Assembly: GCF_001428045.1 (NCBI RefSeq)
Contig: NZ_LMSD01000042.1
Span: 1-64,000, forward strand
DNA length: 64,000 nucleotides
Reading direction: 5' to 3'
Origin: Paenibacillus sp. Soil750
GTDB taxonomy: Bacteria; Bacillota; Bacilli; Paenibacillales; NBRC-103111
This document shows, piece by piece, positions 9,435 to 18,518 of this stretch. The notes beneath the pieces are model-generated. The model searched no databases, was not told the origin of the DNA, and saw nothing but the letters and a program-made list of their open reading frames with translations. Within the stretch, counting starts at the first letter, position 1. Each line of letters starts with the position of its first letter. The translations under genes were made by a program, and so were the position numbers.

Positions 9435-11300
9435 TTATCCCAGTAATATATCCGTATAATAATAGTAAGGACCCGGTGATGTTGTATCGAGAAGGGCCAC
9501 CGGCAAGATATACACCTCAAGCGGTGAGCCATCGCCTATGGCCTCAACTTCCACAAGATGACTTCCAGCTGCTAGAGTTAACTCCACATACTGTTGATCA
9601 GGGGCACGGTGATACGCTGGCATGAACTCCAGCGTTTCTTTGCATGAAATCACCGTCTTACCATTCAACTTCAGCGTTACAGGACTATTCGCTGCTGCAA
9701 TAAGTCTCAGCTTGCGCTCAATCGGATTAGTAAGCCTTGTTTGCGCCTTATACATGCCTTCTACTTCGACTTTCTCCCACTGTACGCTATTCCCTGGGAA
9801 ATAGATCACTTCTCCTTCGCTATCTTCGGGACCCCAGACGATCCATCTGGAGGAGTTGACCATGGTAAATGGTACTTTTTGAATCGACCATATCGCATGG
9901 TCATGGATTCGAGTCCAACTAAACGTTAACTCATGACTTACTGCTGCAATCGGTCCAGCTTGGATTTCCGTATCCCACTTGAAGGATTCATCTGGTTGCA
10001 AACTAATCTTAACCGTTGTTGGTCCATGCCAACCTGAAGGTAGCTCTAATGCTATATCTCCATCGATCCGGGTCAATGAGCGATTCGTCAGCGTGAACTG
10101 CAGTACCTTGCTATGTCCTGGACCAATAGCTGGACCATCTGGTCCGAAATCGATGATTAATTCTGCGTCCGGGCATCTTTTCGTACCCAGAGGCAGCAAG
10201 TAATGATTCGATGTTACTTTTCTCTCCCAAAGTTCCCTTATGGCTTCATCCGCTTCTCCCACTGCCAGCGATTGTTTCCAAGAAGTAGGAAACTCAGGAT
10301 GCACCAAAATCCCAGTATCCCAAGCTGCGAGAATCTGTTTGCCCATACGGATTGTACGACGAGTTAATTCGTCCAAATTCTTAGGCGCTGGGAATCCCTT
10401 GATTGGGGGGCTGACAACGATGCGGTCACCTACCGGTTTTACCCATTTAGCAGGCAAGCCTTCCGGTCCTACTAGCATACCCAATATTGCACCCAGCGTT
10501 GCTGCGGTACAATCTGTATCGTAACCACAATTGACGGCTTTCAAAATCGCGTCTTCAAAATCTTCCCCATACAACCATCCAAGGATAGTAAAGGCAATAT
10601 TTTGAGGAGCATCGGTAAAATTATCGCTGCCATGGTGCTCCAGAATGAGTAAGCGCGTTTCTATCCAGCTTTTCCCTTCCTGATGCCACCGAAGCAGATC
10701 TTTCAAGGCCTTGGAAGTACGACTATTCTCAGGGATATACTTCATTCCAATCTCGATCAATCGATCCCTGTCTTTCTCAAAGAATATGGCGCTTTCCAAC
10801 GCAGCGAAAAACATTTCACCATAAACCCCTTCGCCGCCAGCATGATCTACAATCGCATCCTGATACGCATAATGAGCAGCGATTTCCGGGGCACCTGGAG
10901 CTGCCATCGCCCATATTTCGGAACGAATAGGTGAGCCCATACAGTCATTGAATGGATTGTTGAACCAACCAGCAATCGGTGGAAGTAAACCTCTTCTTAA
11001 ATTCGTCAGCGCATAGCCATATTCATCAAACGGGAAAAAGACATGCTCTAACCATTCCTGTCCAAGCTCAGTTGCGGTCAATCCCGGACCATACTGCTCC
11101 AAAGCGTGCAACCACACCAATTGCAGGTCCAAATCATCATTCTCTAGTGGACCGTCTGGCAGCTCTGGATAAAAGCTCAATTCAAGCAGCTCCTTCTTGC
11201 CTTCGACCGGCGCCCCAAGCGTTCCTCCGATATTTTTCCCTAGCCATCCCCCATATACGATACGATAGTAATCTTGTTCATTTAAAATACTGATAGGCAT
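9435..11300 (-). CDS. ADP-ribosylglycohydrolase-family protein with C-terminal beta-sandwich
   Basis: This is a 621-residue protein without a signal peptide. The N-terminal half shows the ADP-ribosylglycohydrolase (DraG/ARH) fold signatures. These are GGWLGKNIGGTLGAPVEG near residue 17, an NDD motif at 54-56 and YDTDC near 260, which supply the metal-binding acids of the family. Residues about 370-620 look like beta-sandwich modules seen in carbohydrate enzymes. ATG at 11300 follows CGGAGG by 7 bases; the 34 codons upstream lack a ribosome site. It faces an AraC regulator and precedes a sugar importer operon, so a glycoside substrate is more likely than ADP-ribosylated protein. That is inference from context. 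Confidence 0.85.
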   Translation of the reverse strand: MPISILNEQDYYRIVYGGWLGKNIGGTLGAPVEGKKELLELSFYPELPDGPLENDDLDLQLVWLHALEQYGPGLTATELGQEWLEHVFFPFDEYGYALTNLRRGLLPPIAGWFNNPFNDCMGSPIRSEIWAMAAPGAPEIAAHYAYQDAIVDHAGGEGVYGEMFFAALESAIFFEKDRDRLIEIGMKYIPENSRTSKALKDLLRWHQEGKSWIETRLLILEHHGSDNFTDAPQNIAFTILGWLYGEDFEDAILKAVNCGYDTDCTAATLGAILGMLVGPEGLPAKWVKPVGDRIVVSPPIKGFPAPKNLDELTRRTIRMGKQILAAWDTGILVHPEFPTSWKQSLAVGEADEAIRELWERKVTSNHYLLPLGTKRCPDAELIIDFGPDGPAIGPGHSKVLQFTLTNRSLTRIDGDIALELPSGWHGPTTVKISLQPDESFKWDTEIQAGPIAAVSHELTFSWTRIHDHAIWSIQKVPFTMVNSSRWIVWGPEDSEGEVIYFPGNSVQWEKVEVEGMYKAQTRLTNPIERKLRLIAAANSPVTLKLNGKTVISCKETLEFMPAYHRAPDQQYVELTLAAGSHLVEVEAIGDGSPLEVYILPVALLDTTSPGPYYYYTDILLG

Positions 11301-11321
11301 GTGGAAACCTCCGTTGTTTGA

Positions 11322-11363
11322 TATAATGGATATTGAATTCAGTATAAAAGCGGTTCCATTATA
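11322..11363. promoter_or_regulatory. Inverted repeat in the divergent promoter region
   Basis: TATAATGGA at 11322-11330 is repeated in exact inverted form as TCCATTATA at 11355-11363, with 24 bases between. Each arm contains a perfect TATAAT, one pointing to each divergent gene. They may be two -10 boxes or the two halves of an operator. Matching -35 boxes are poor on both sides, which would fit promoters that need an activator. Confidence 0.45.
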
Positions 11364-11418
11364 GTGCCATGTACATAGTTTTGTTCTAAAAAGAAAAAAC
11401 ATCAGGAGATGTCATGCC

Positions 11419-12309
11419 ATGCACTACTCTCTTTCTCGATTATCCACATTGGATGTCAAATGGGCTGATCTTTTCGATGCCAATAACCCCCATTTCTTCG
11501 GTCAGCATCATAATCCCTTTTATGAGCTTATCGTCATTGCCGACGGAACGGTGCATTTGCAGACTGCAGATGAACGCATGATCTTACACGCCGGGGAGTC
11601 GCTTCTTTTGAAACCTTGGGAAACGCATACCGGTTGGAATCCCCAAGAACGACAAGGGCAATTTTTCTGGGTACAATTTTCCTGCAATCCTACCCTTAAT
11701 GAATTCGTGCTGGATCGAGCCACTGAGCTTAATATTGTCCATGCCGAACGAACCGAGCTTAGAACCACGGAAAACCTGCATGAAGATTTGCTTGTTATCC
11801 CACGTCAGTTTCGTTCTTTGCAACGTTATAAATTGCTCGGCTTGTTTGAAGAGCTAGTCGAGACAATGAAACAACCGACGGGTTATTTTCGTTTTCATGC
11901 CACCTTATTACTTGGTGAAATCCTTCGTCTTATGGCCAATGATTTTTTGAAGCAAAGCCAATTGGACACCGCTTTCTCCGCTTCCTACCTTACTTTTCGC
12001 AATCTAGTCAATTACTTGAATAATTTTTACGATTCGGACATTTCCAAAGAGACATTAGAACGATTGATGGATCGCAAATATGAATATCTCTGTCAGGTGT
12101 TCAAAAAGTATGCCGGAACGAACATCCACAATTATATCCACCAACTCAAAACCCAACGCGCCAAACATCTGCTGCGCACTACAGATAAAAGTGTTCAGGA
12201 AATTGCCAGTGAAGTGGGATATCCGGATCCTTTTTACTTCAGCCGTATGTTCAAAAGGATCGAAGGTGTCGCTCCTCTGCATTATCGGAATAAAGAGCCG
12301 ATGGGGTAG
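11419..12309 (+). CDS. AraC-family transcriptional regulator (cupin sensor domain)
   Basis: This is a 296-residue soluble regulator. The N-terminal half is an AraC-type cupin that probably binds a sugar. The C-terminal hundred residues carry the two helix-turn-helix units, with SVQEIASEVGYPDPFYFSRMF as the second. AGGAG lies 10 bases before the ATG. It is the only long gene on the plus strand in the first 59 kb. It diverges from the ADP-ribosylglycohydrolase-like gene, its most likely target, and may also act on the importer operon beyond it. Confidence 0.92.
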   Translation: MHYSLSRLSTLDVKWADLFDANNPHFFGQHHNPFYELIVIADGTVHLQTADERMILHAGESLLLKPWETHTGWNPQERQGQFFWVQFSCNPTLNEFVLDRATELNIVHAERTELRTTENLHEDLLVIPRQFRSLQRYKLLGLFEELVETMKQPTGYFRFHATLLLGEILRLMANDFLKQSQLDTAFSASYLTFRNLVNYLNNFYDSDISKETLERLMDRKYEYLCQVFKKYAGTNIHNYIHQLKTQRAKHLLRTTDKSVQEIASEVGYPDPFYFSRMFKRIEGVAPLHYRNKEPMG

Positions 12310-12420
12310 GCAGTCAACTGACAAGATGCCGTCCTTATTCGAAAAGTGCAGGATAATTGCATCTGACAGGGAAATAGATATGAGGTACATCTGAACCATG
12401 TGCGAAATGGAGGAATTTCA

Positions 12421-12552
12421 ATGGAAGATGGTGAGCTTGAAACCATCGTGAATGACACGATCATTGCAACTGGTTTGGATATTGACGATGATGAAGACGA
12501 CTTGGAGCATCATGAACCTTTTAACCGTGGAACGCGTCATGTTGTTAGATAA
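12421..12552 (+). CDS. Small acidic hypothetical protein (43 residues)
   Basis: ATG at 12421 follows a strong GGAGG at a 7-base spacing. The frame encodes 43 residues, with an acidic centre (DIDDDEDDLE) and a basic end (GTRHVVR). A clear terminator begins 10 bases after its TAA. A good ribosome site plus a dedicated terminator argue for a real gene. No family is recognised. It lies 111 bases downstream of the AraC gene and could share its transcript. Confidence 0.6.
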   Translation: MEDGELETIVNDTIIATGLDIDDDEDDLEHHEPFNRGTRHVVR

Positions 12553-12561
12553 ATAGTAGAA

Positions 12562-12603
12562 CCAAAAAACTCATCTGCTATATGTAGCAAATGAGTTTTT
12601 TGG
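12562..12603. terminator. Bidirectional rho-independent terminator
   Basis: The stem CCAAAAAACTCAT pairs with ATGAGTTTTTTGG, with an inner TGCTA/TAGCA stem. It has A and T runs on its two sides, so it can end the plus-strand micro-ORF transcript and the minus-strand DUF1003 transcript. Confidence 0.85.
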
Positions 12604-12680
12604 CTCTAACATAAAAATAACAACCAAGATCTGCGATTCCAGCCTTTCTCTACTTATGTATATATATAACAAGACACTAC

Positions 12681-13223
12681 TTACCGCCCCTGTTGCTCGA
12701 TTCTTTTAAGCCTTTGATCCAACCTTTCCAGCAGGACCTTGATCTCCATATTTTCCTGCTCCGCATGATAATTAATAGCGAAGTCAAGGATCGCCTCCTG
12801 CTTATCTTTGGAAGCTTGTCGATTCTGACTCATGAGAATGACGGGAGCTTGAAAGGCTGAAATACAAGAAAGGATAAGATTAAGCAGGATGAACGGGGGT
12901 TTATCGAAGGCGAAGCTCATGAAATTAATCGACATCCAAATGACTAAAAACAAACTGAAAAGCAAGATAAACGCCCAACTTCCACCAAACGTTGCAATGC
13001 CATCAGCAAGCCGATCAGCCCAGGAAGTCTTCTTCTCCTGTTGCTCAATTAAATGGGACTTAATGTTCCCTTTATACGCATTTACGATGGAGGCTATGCG
13101 TTCTAATTGGTCATTGTCCAATTTAAAGTTAGGATCATTATCTAATTCATGAAACAACTGCTCCGATGTGAAATCACCTGTGGCTTGAGCCCCTTCCGTC
13201 TCTTTTCCTATCTCTTTTTCCAT
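12681..13223 (-). CDS. DUF1003 family membrane protein
   Basis: This is a 180-residue protein. A soluble, acidic N-terminal part (about 1-75) is followed by two membrane segments near residues 82-104 and 113-135 and a coiled, charged tail. The sequence FILLNLILSCISAFQAPVI followed by MSQNRQ is the hallmark of DUF1003. The biochemical role of the family is not known to me. It is the last gene after ppk2 and probably belongs to the same transcript, 29 bases downstream. Confidence 0.88.
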   Translation of the reverse strand: MEKEIGKETEGAQATGDFTSEQLFHELDNDPNFKLDNDQLERIASIVNAYKGNIKSHLIEQQEKKTSWADRLADGIATFGGSWAFILLFSLFLVIWMSINFMSFAFDKPPFILLNLILSCISAFQAPVILMSQNRQASKDKQEAILDFAINYHAEQENMEIKVLLERLDQRLKRIEQQGR

Positions 13224-13252
13224 TTTCGTGTCCCTTCTTCCCTAAGCCAATC

Positions 13253-14068
13253 TTACTGCAATGTAGCGAGAAGCTTGTCATCAAACTCCTTGTCGGATTC
13301 CGGATAAGTTAATTCCATGCTTTCTAACGCTGCTACGGCAATTTGCAGAACTGCCCAGTCCCGATACCAGCGATGGTTGGCAGGGACAATATACCAAGGC
13401 GCTGACTCCGAACTGCAGTGTTTAATTACATCCTCATAAGCTGCTTGATATTCGTCCCAAGATTCACGTTCAACGAGGTCATTCTTATCGAATTTCCATC
13501 GCTTTGTTGGATCCTTGAGTCGATTTCTAAGCTTGGCTAGTTGGAAATCTTGCGATATATGCAAGAAAATCTTTACTATTTTTACACCACTGCTCTCCAG
13601 CAGTTTCTCAAAATGTTTGATATGTTTGAACCGTTGTTTGGTTTCCGAATCGTCGATTGATTGATGTACACGGGTAATCAGTACATCTTCATAGTAAGAC
13701 CGAACGAAAGCTCCTATCATGCCTTTGGCAGGCGTCGCCTTATGTGCACGCCACAAAAAATCATGGGATGCCTCTTCTTCTGTTGGCGTTCGGTAACTCG
13801 TTACTTGGAACCCCTGCGGATGCAAGCATCCGAGCGCCTGCTTCACGACACCATCTTTCCCACTGCAATCCATGCCTTGAATGATGAACAGAACAGAACG
13901 CTGCTTTTCTGCATAAAGCATATTTTGAAGATCTTGCAATCGTTCCTTCAAACGTGCCATATTCGGCTCTATTTCTTCTCTGTCATGATGAGCATTCGTA
14001 TCATTGGGATCTAAGCTCGATAAATGTACTTTTTTACCAGATTCCCATCGAAAATGGCTATTAGGCAT
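13253..14068 (-). CDS. Polyphosphate kinase 2 (PPK2) family nucleotide phosphotransferase
   Basis: This is a 271-residue cytoplasmic enzyme. The P-loop GMDCSGKDG lies at about residues 65-73, the RSYYEDVLITRVH block (Walker B/lid region) near 128, and the family-typical W-F-K (KRWKFDKNDL) block near 190. PPK2 enzymes transfer phosphate between polyphosphate and nucleotides; which nucleotide is used here cannot be read from the sequence. ATG follows GGAGG by 6 bases. It sits 23 bases after the damaged glgD, so it appears to be part of the glycogen operon, which would link two storage polymers. Confidence 0.9.
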   Translation of the reverse strand: MPNSHFRWESGKKVHLSSLDPNDTNAHHDREEIEPNMARLKERLQDLQNMLYAEKQRSVLFIIQGMDCSGKDGVVKQALGCLHPQGFQVTSYRTPTEEEASHDFLWRAHKATPAKGMIGAFVRSYYEDVLITRVHQSIDDSETKQRFKHIKHFEKLLESSGVKIVKIFLHISQDFQLAKLRNRLKDPTKRWKFDKNDLVERESWDEYQAAYEDVIKHCSSESAPWYIVPANHRWYRDWAVLQIAVAALESMELTYPESDKEFDDKLLATLQ

Positions 14069-14091
14069 ACTTGACCTCCTCTACCTTGATG

Positions 14092-15224
14092 TCATTGGCT
14101 GATATCAACCATTTTTTCTGCCACAATGGGGTGTGCGAACTCGCCGCGTAAGACAGCTCCTTGTTCCACCACAACTTGTTTGTCCAAAATAACATGATCC
14201 AAATAGGCGTTCGCTTCGATCGCGCACTGATGCATCACGATACTATTCTTGATGCTAACGCCTCGATTCACCTTCACACCGGGAAACAAAATACTATTCT
14301 CCACATAGCCTTCAATGCTGCAGCCATGAGCGATGAATGAGTTACGAATCAACGCTTGGTCATGATATGCCGTTTCCAGTTCTTCTTCCTGCCTTGTATA
14401 GACAGATTCATGGTTAATCATAAATTCATGCCATCCATGCGGTTGCAGAAGGTGCATACTATGGGCATAGTAACTATCGATCGAATCCATAATTGCCACA
14501 TATCCATGATTGGCATAACCTTGAACATGAATATCGGCTAAGTGGTTCCATATGACTTCTTTCAGATACCTCTCACTGCCAGCATCATACTTTGCTCGAT
14601 CAGCTCAATGAGCAGACTTCGTTTGATAACCATCGTATCCAAATCGATATTTTGCGGTTTTAAGCTTGGTAACGCATGGTACGTTGGCGTAACCCGGACG
14701 ACTCTGCCCTGATCGCTCATTTCCAAGTTATAGGCATGACCAATATGCGCATGGCGATCCATCTCCATTAAATGCTTGTAGAGAATCGTAATATCAGCAT
14801 CGTTGCCCAGATGGTAATCGATCATATTTTCAAAATTCATATGGTAAATCACACTGCTTGGAGCAAGCAACATATATGTTTCGGTGCAATTTTTCAATAC
14901 ATCAAGATGACTGTATAGATGAAATAGATCTCCACGCACATCCTTAGCGAGATAACTAGGAGGGAGCACCGTTACACCGCCTTCAGCGGTCGTATCTAAG
15001 CCCCAATGATGCCCGTCACCCACATGTTCGAGCAAGGAGTCCGCTTTGTCATTTGCCAATAGCATAACCCTCTGAATACCCGAATTACTCATATTAGAGA
15101 GTGCAAAGTCAACCATCCGATAACGACCAGCAAAAGGCACGGCACCTACACATCGATTGCGTGTAAGTGTAGATAAGTCATCTTGTTCATTCATCAAATT
15201 GATCATCCCAAGAACATCCTTCAT
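14092..15224 (-). pseudogene. glgD: glgD, glucose-1-phosphate adenylyltransferase regulatory subunit, frameshifted
   Basis: Two adjacent frames together encode a GlgD-like protein. The first (15224 to 14562) holds the nucleotidyltransferase part and ends in a premature TGA. The second continues with SERYLKEVIWNHLADIHV, then VAIMDSIDSYY and the left-handed beta-helix domain, to 14092. The break is next to base 14580, where one base appears to be missing. The full span is 1133 bases, so adding one base gives exactly 378 codons. GlgD lacks catalysis of its own in Bacillus-type enzymes and modulates GlgC. The cause may be a real mutation or a sequence error. GGAGGAG precedes the start. Confidence 0.88.
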
Positions 15225-15247
15225 CGTACACTCCTCCTTGTCTTGGA

Positions 15248-16429
15248 TTACCCAAAGTATACCTGATTGGTCAGCTTGGCCGGAATAACAGCTGGATATT
15301 GGCGTCTTACCGTTGTTCTCTCAGCAATTGTCGTAATCTCTAACGCGTCTAACTGACCTACAACAGCTCCATCTTTAATAATAGCGCCCTCTCCGATAAT
15401 CGCATTACTGATGAGTGCGTTTTTACCAATTTGCACACCTGGCATGATGACGCTATTGAGTACTCTGCTATTTTCTCCAACCCGAACATTATCGAATACC
15501 ACGGAGTGACTGACATTTCCATAGATCGTCGAGCCATCCCCGATAACTGCATTATTTACTCTGGCCGTCAAGGCAACGTGAGTCTTCGAGAGATTCTTTG
15601 TTTTGGTCAATACAGGCCACGTTTCCTGTTCCAATTGCAACTTCGGCGTATATCCCAGTAAATCCATATGGGATTCCCATAGGCTTTGAATCGTGCCCAC
15701 ATCTTTCCAATATCCGTCAAACGGAAACGCTGATAAATGGGCACCTCCAGCTAGTAGTCTCGGAATGATATTGTGTCCAAAATCATGGTCAGAAGCTTGA
15801 TCTTTCGCATCTTGTTCCAAAGATGATCGAAGAACATCCCAATTGAACAAATACACACCCATGGAAGCGAGATTACTACCCGGCTTCAGTGGTTTCTCTT
15901 CAAAAGCTGTGACCCGATCGTTTTCATCGGTGCTCATAATGCCAAACCGACTTGCTTCCTCCCATTTCACAGGTGTCACGGATATGGTAACATCCGCACC
16001 AGATGCCTTGTGATGCTCGATCATGGCGCGGTAGTCCATGCTGTAGATATGGTCGCTGGAAATAATTAAGACATAGCTTGGATTCTGTTCCCGGAGGAAA
16101 GCCAAATTCTGATAAATAGCATCCGCTGTCCCCGAGTAAGCATTGGGCGCGCCAACTTGTCTTTCAAATAGAGAGATACCCCCTCTATCACTCTTCATCC
16201 CCCATGCTTCCCCGCTTCCGATATGAGCATTCAGAACAGCGGGTTTGTACTGCGTCAATACACCCACCGTGTCAATGCCCGAATGATGGCAATTGCTTAA
16301 AGAAAAGTCAATGATTCTATATTTCCCACCAAAATGGACAGCTGGCTTTGCAATATTTTTCGTTAACGGACTAAGTCTACTGCCCTCACCACCTGCTAAT
16401 AGCATAGCTACGCATTCCTGTTTCTTCAC
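15248..16429 (-). CDS. glgC: Glucose-1-phosphate adenylyltransferase GlgC
   Basis: This enzyme makes ADP-glucose from ATP and glucose-1-phosphate, the first committed step of glycogen synthesis. It is 393 residues long from GTG at 16429, which lies 7 bases after the glgB stop and fits the normal GlgC N-terminus. The frame runs on upstream into glgB but is not needed. The motif MLLAGGEGSRLSPLT near residue 8 is the nucleotide-binding signature, FEEKP the sugar-phosphate region, and a C-terminal hexapeptide-repeat beta-helix completes the protein. It lies between glgB and the broken glgD. Confidence 0.95.
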   Translation of the reverse strand: MKKQECVAMLLAGGEGSRLSPLTKNIAKPAVHFGGKYRIIDFSLSNCHHSGIDTVGVLTQYKPAVLNAHIGSGEAWGMKSDRGGISLFERQVGAPNAYSGTADAIYQNLAFLREQNPSYVLIISSDHIYSMDYRAMIEHHKASGADVTISVTPVKWEEASRFGIMSTDENDRVTAFEEKPLKPGSNLASMGVYLFNWDVLRSSLEQDAKDQASDHDFGHNIIPRLLAGGAHLSAFPFDGYWKDVGTIQSLWESHMDLLGYTPKLQLEQETWPVLTKTKNLSKTHVALTARVNNAVIGDGSTIYGNVSHSVVFDNVRVGENSRVLNSVIMPGVQIGKNALISNAIIGEGAIIKDGAVVGQLDALEITTIAERTTVRRQYPAVIPAKLTNQVYFG

Positions 16430-16436
16430 CTTAATC

Positions 16437-18341
16437 TCATCCTTCCGTAGGCATATATTTGAGGATAACCGCTGCAAGTGGCGGTATATGAACTGAAATA
16501 CTTTGAGGATAACCCTGACAAGACCATTCCTCGGTTTCCAAACTATGGTCATTCGTTATTCCTGAACCGCCAAATTCCAACTTATCGCTGTTAAAAACCT
16601 CCTGATAGCGCCCAGGATCCATAACCCCAAGGCGATATCCCTCATGCGTTTCAGGCTTGAAATTGCTTATGATAATTAGCTGCTCATTGTTCGTCTTCGA
16701 ATTTCGCAAGAGCGTCACCAGACCATCCTCTTTATCATCCGCAACTAATGAGGTAAAGCCGTTTGACTCGAAATCCAGTTCCCACAATGCTTTTTCTGTT
16801 ATGTAAAAATGATTCATCTGTTTCACAAATTCCGCAAATTGCTGATGCTCTTCATTCCTGAGCAATCCCCATGCCAAGGAATCCTCTGAATTCCAATCGT
16901 CCATTTGGCCGAATTCAGTGCCCATAAAAAGCAGCTTTTTACCCGGATGTCCCATCATATACGTATAAAGCACACGCAGATTGGCGAAACGCTGCCAATT
17001 ATCTTCCCCAGACATTTTACCTAACAAGGATTTGCTCGGATAATTCATCTCGTCATGAGAATAAGGCAAGACATAATTCTCATCCCTTGTCCCCAACAGT
17101 GACCGCGTTAACCGATCTTCCTGTCCGCCGCGTTCGCTTTGATTTTTCTTCATATATTCCAGCGTATCGGAGGTAAAAGCTAAATTCCATTTGTAATTAA
17201 ACCCTAGTCCACCATACTCAACCGGAGTAGTGACACCCTGATATGCGCTAGAGTCTTCTGCAATCATGAGCACGTTAGGATACCTGGCAAATACGACCGC
17301 ATTTAATTTTTGTAGAAACGCAATCCCTTCCAGATTCTCCTCTCCACCCTGTTCGTTTCGAATGTATTCCTCTTCTGGCCGATTAAAATTCAGCGTTAGC
17401 AGACTATAAACGGCATCGACTCTTAGTCCATCGACATGATACATATCCATCCAAAAGAGAGCATTCGAAATTAAATAGCTAATGACTTCCGGCTTCCCAT
17501 AATCGAAAATATACGTCCCCCACGTCGGATTCTCACCTTTGCGACTATCCTCATATTCATAGAGGGGAGAGCCATCAAAGCGAGATAAGCCATGCGCATC
17601 TTTGCAAAAATGAGCAGGGACCCAATCCATAATCACGCCGATTCCTTTTTGATGACAACGATCCACAAAATACATAAAGTCTTTCGGTGATCCATAACGG
17701 CTTGTCACCGAATAATAGCTGGTTACCTGATATCCCCATGATGAATCAAGCGGGTGTTCGGCTAAGGGCATGAGCTCAATATGGGTATACCCCCGCTCGT
17801 GAACGTAATCCACAAGTTCATCTGCTAATTCCACATAACTATAAAATCCGCCATCCTCCTTGCGCTTCCAACTGCCCAAATGCACTTCATAAATGAGAAG
17901 CGGCTGTTGCAAGTGTTGATTCGACGTGTTATTCGCCAACCAGTCTTCATCCTGCCATTCATAATTATCAAGCGAAGCAATAATGGAAGCGGTTTCCGGT
18001 CGAAACTCCGTTTGAAACGCATACGGGTCCGCCTTCAGATAACGATCCCCATCCAGCGTAACGATTTCATATTTATATAAAGTGCCTTCTTCCAGCTCGG
18101 GTATGAACAGTGTCCAAATACCTTCCTGCATGGACATAGCATGATGAGTGCCATCCCAACCATTAAAACTTCCGGATACGTTCACCTGCTTGGCATTCGG
18201 TGCCCACACAGCGAAGTTGACTCCTTTGCAGCCATCGCGTTCTTCCAAATGTGCTCCAAGAAATTGATAGCTTTGATACTGTGTGCCCTCATGCAGCAAA
18301 TAGAGCGCATCCGTGTTTGATTTCGAGGCGATCATTGTCAT
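16437..18341 (-). CDS. glgB: 1,4-alpha-glucan branching enzyme GlgB
   Basis: This is a 634-residue cytoplasmic GH13 enzyme that forms alpha-1,6 branches in glycogen. An N-terminal CBM48-like domain (about 20-110) contains FNGWDGTHHAM. The barrel shows DGLRVDAV near residue 305 (nucleophile Asp), MIAEDSS near 358 (acid Glu) and YSHDE near 428 (transition-state Asp). ATG at 18341 follows GGGGAGG by 7 bases. It heads the cluster glgB-glgC-glgD. No glycogen synthase or phosphorylase is present in the window. Confidence 0.96.
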   Translation of the reverse strand: MTMIASKSNTDALYLLHEGTQYQSYQFLGAHLEERDGCKGVNFAVWAPNAKQVNVSGSFNGWDGTHHAMSMQEGIWTLFIPELEEGTLYKYEIVTLDGDRYLKADPYAFQTEFRPETASIIASLDNYEWQDEDWLANNTSNQHLQQPLLIYEVHLGSWKRKEDGGFYSYVELADELVDYVHERGYTHIELMPLAEHPLDSSWGYQVTSYYSVTSRYGSPKDFMYFVDRCHQKGIGVIMDWVPAHFCKDAHGLSRFDGSPLYEYEDSRKGENPTWGTYIFDYGKPEVISYLISNALFWMDMYHVDGLRVDAVYSLLTLNFNRPEEEYIRNEQGGEENLEGIAFLQKLNAVVFARYPNVLMIAEDSSAYQGVTTPVEYGGLGFNYKWNLAFTSDTLEYMKKNQSERGGQEDRLTRSLLGTRDENYVLPYSHDEMNYPSKSLLGKMSGEDNWQRFANLRVLYTYMMGHPGKKLLFMGTEFGQMDDWNSEDSLAWGLLRNEEHQQFAEFVKQMNHFYITEKALWELDFESNGFTSLVADDKEDGLVTLLRNSKTNNEQLIIISNFKPETHEGYRLGVMDPGRYQEVFNSDKLEFGGSGITNDHSLETEEWSCQGYPQSISVHIPPLAAVILKYMPTEG

Positions 18342-18430
18342 GCACTTTCCTCCCCTGTGTTGTTGAATTTAATGCTAATTACACGCATATGGATAGATTG
18401 AAACAACGAACCTATAACTTTTTGCAGCAC

Positions 18431-18466
18431 AAAAAAACACGATGCCATTTTGGCTCGTGTTTTTTG
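18431..18466 (-). terminator. Rho-independent terminator after the cupin gene
   Basis: AAAAAACACGA pairs with TCGTGTTTTTT, with an inner GCCA/TGGC stem. It lies between the cupin stop and the glgB start, and so separates the two transcripts. Confidence 0.82.
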
Positions 18467-18518
18467 AACAGTAAATTTATATAGCGCTTTTGCTGTTATA
18501 ACAGCGATTCCGCGCTTC

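Noticed and set aside
14092-14499. Independent 135-residue gene starting at an internal ATG
   Set aside because: It is the second half of glgD. Coding continuity extends upstream of that ATG to the frameshift near 14580.
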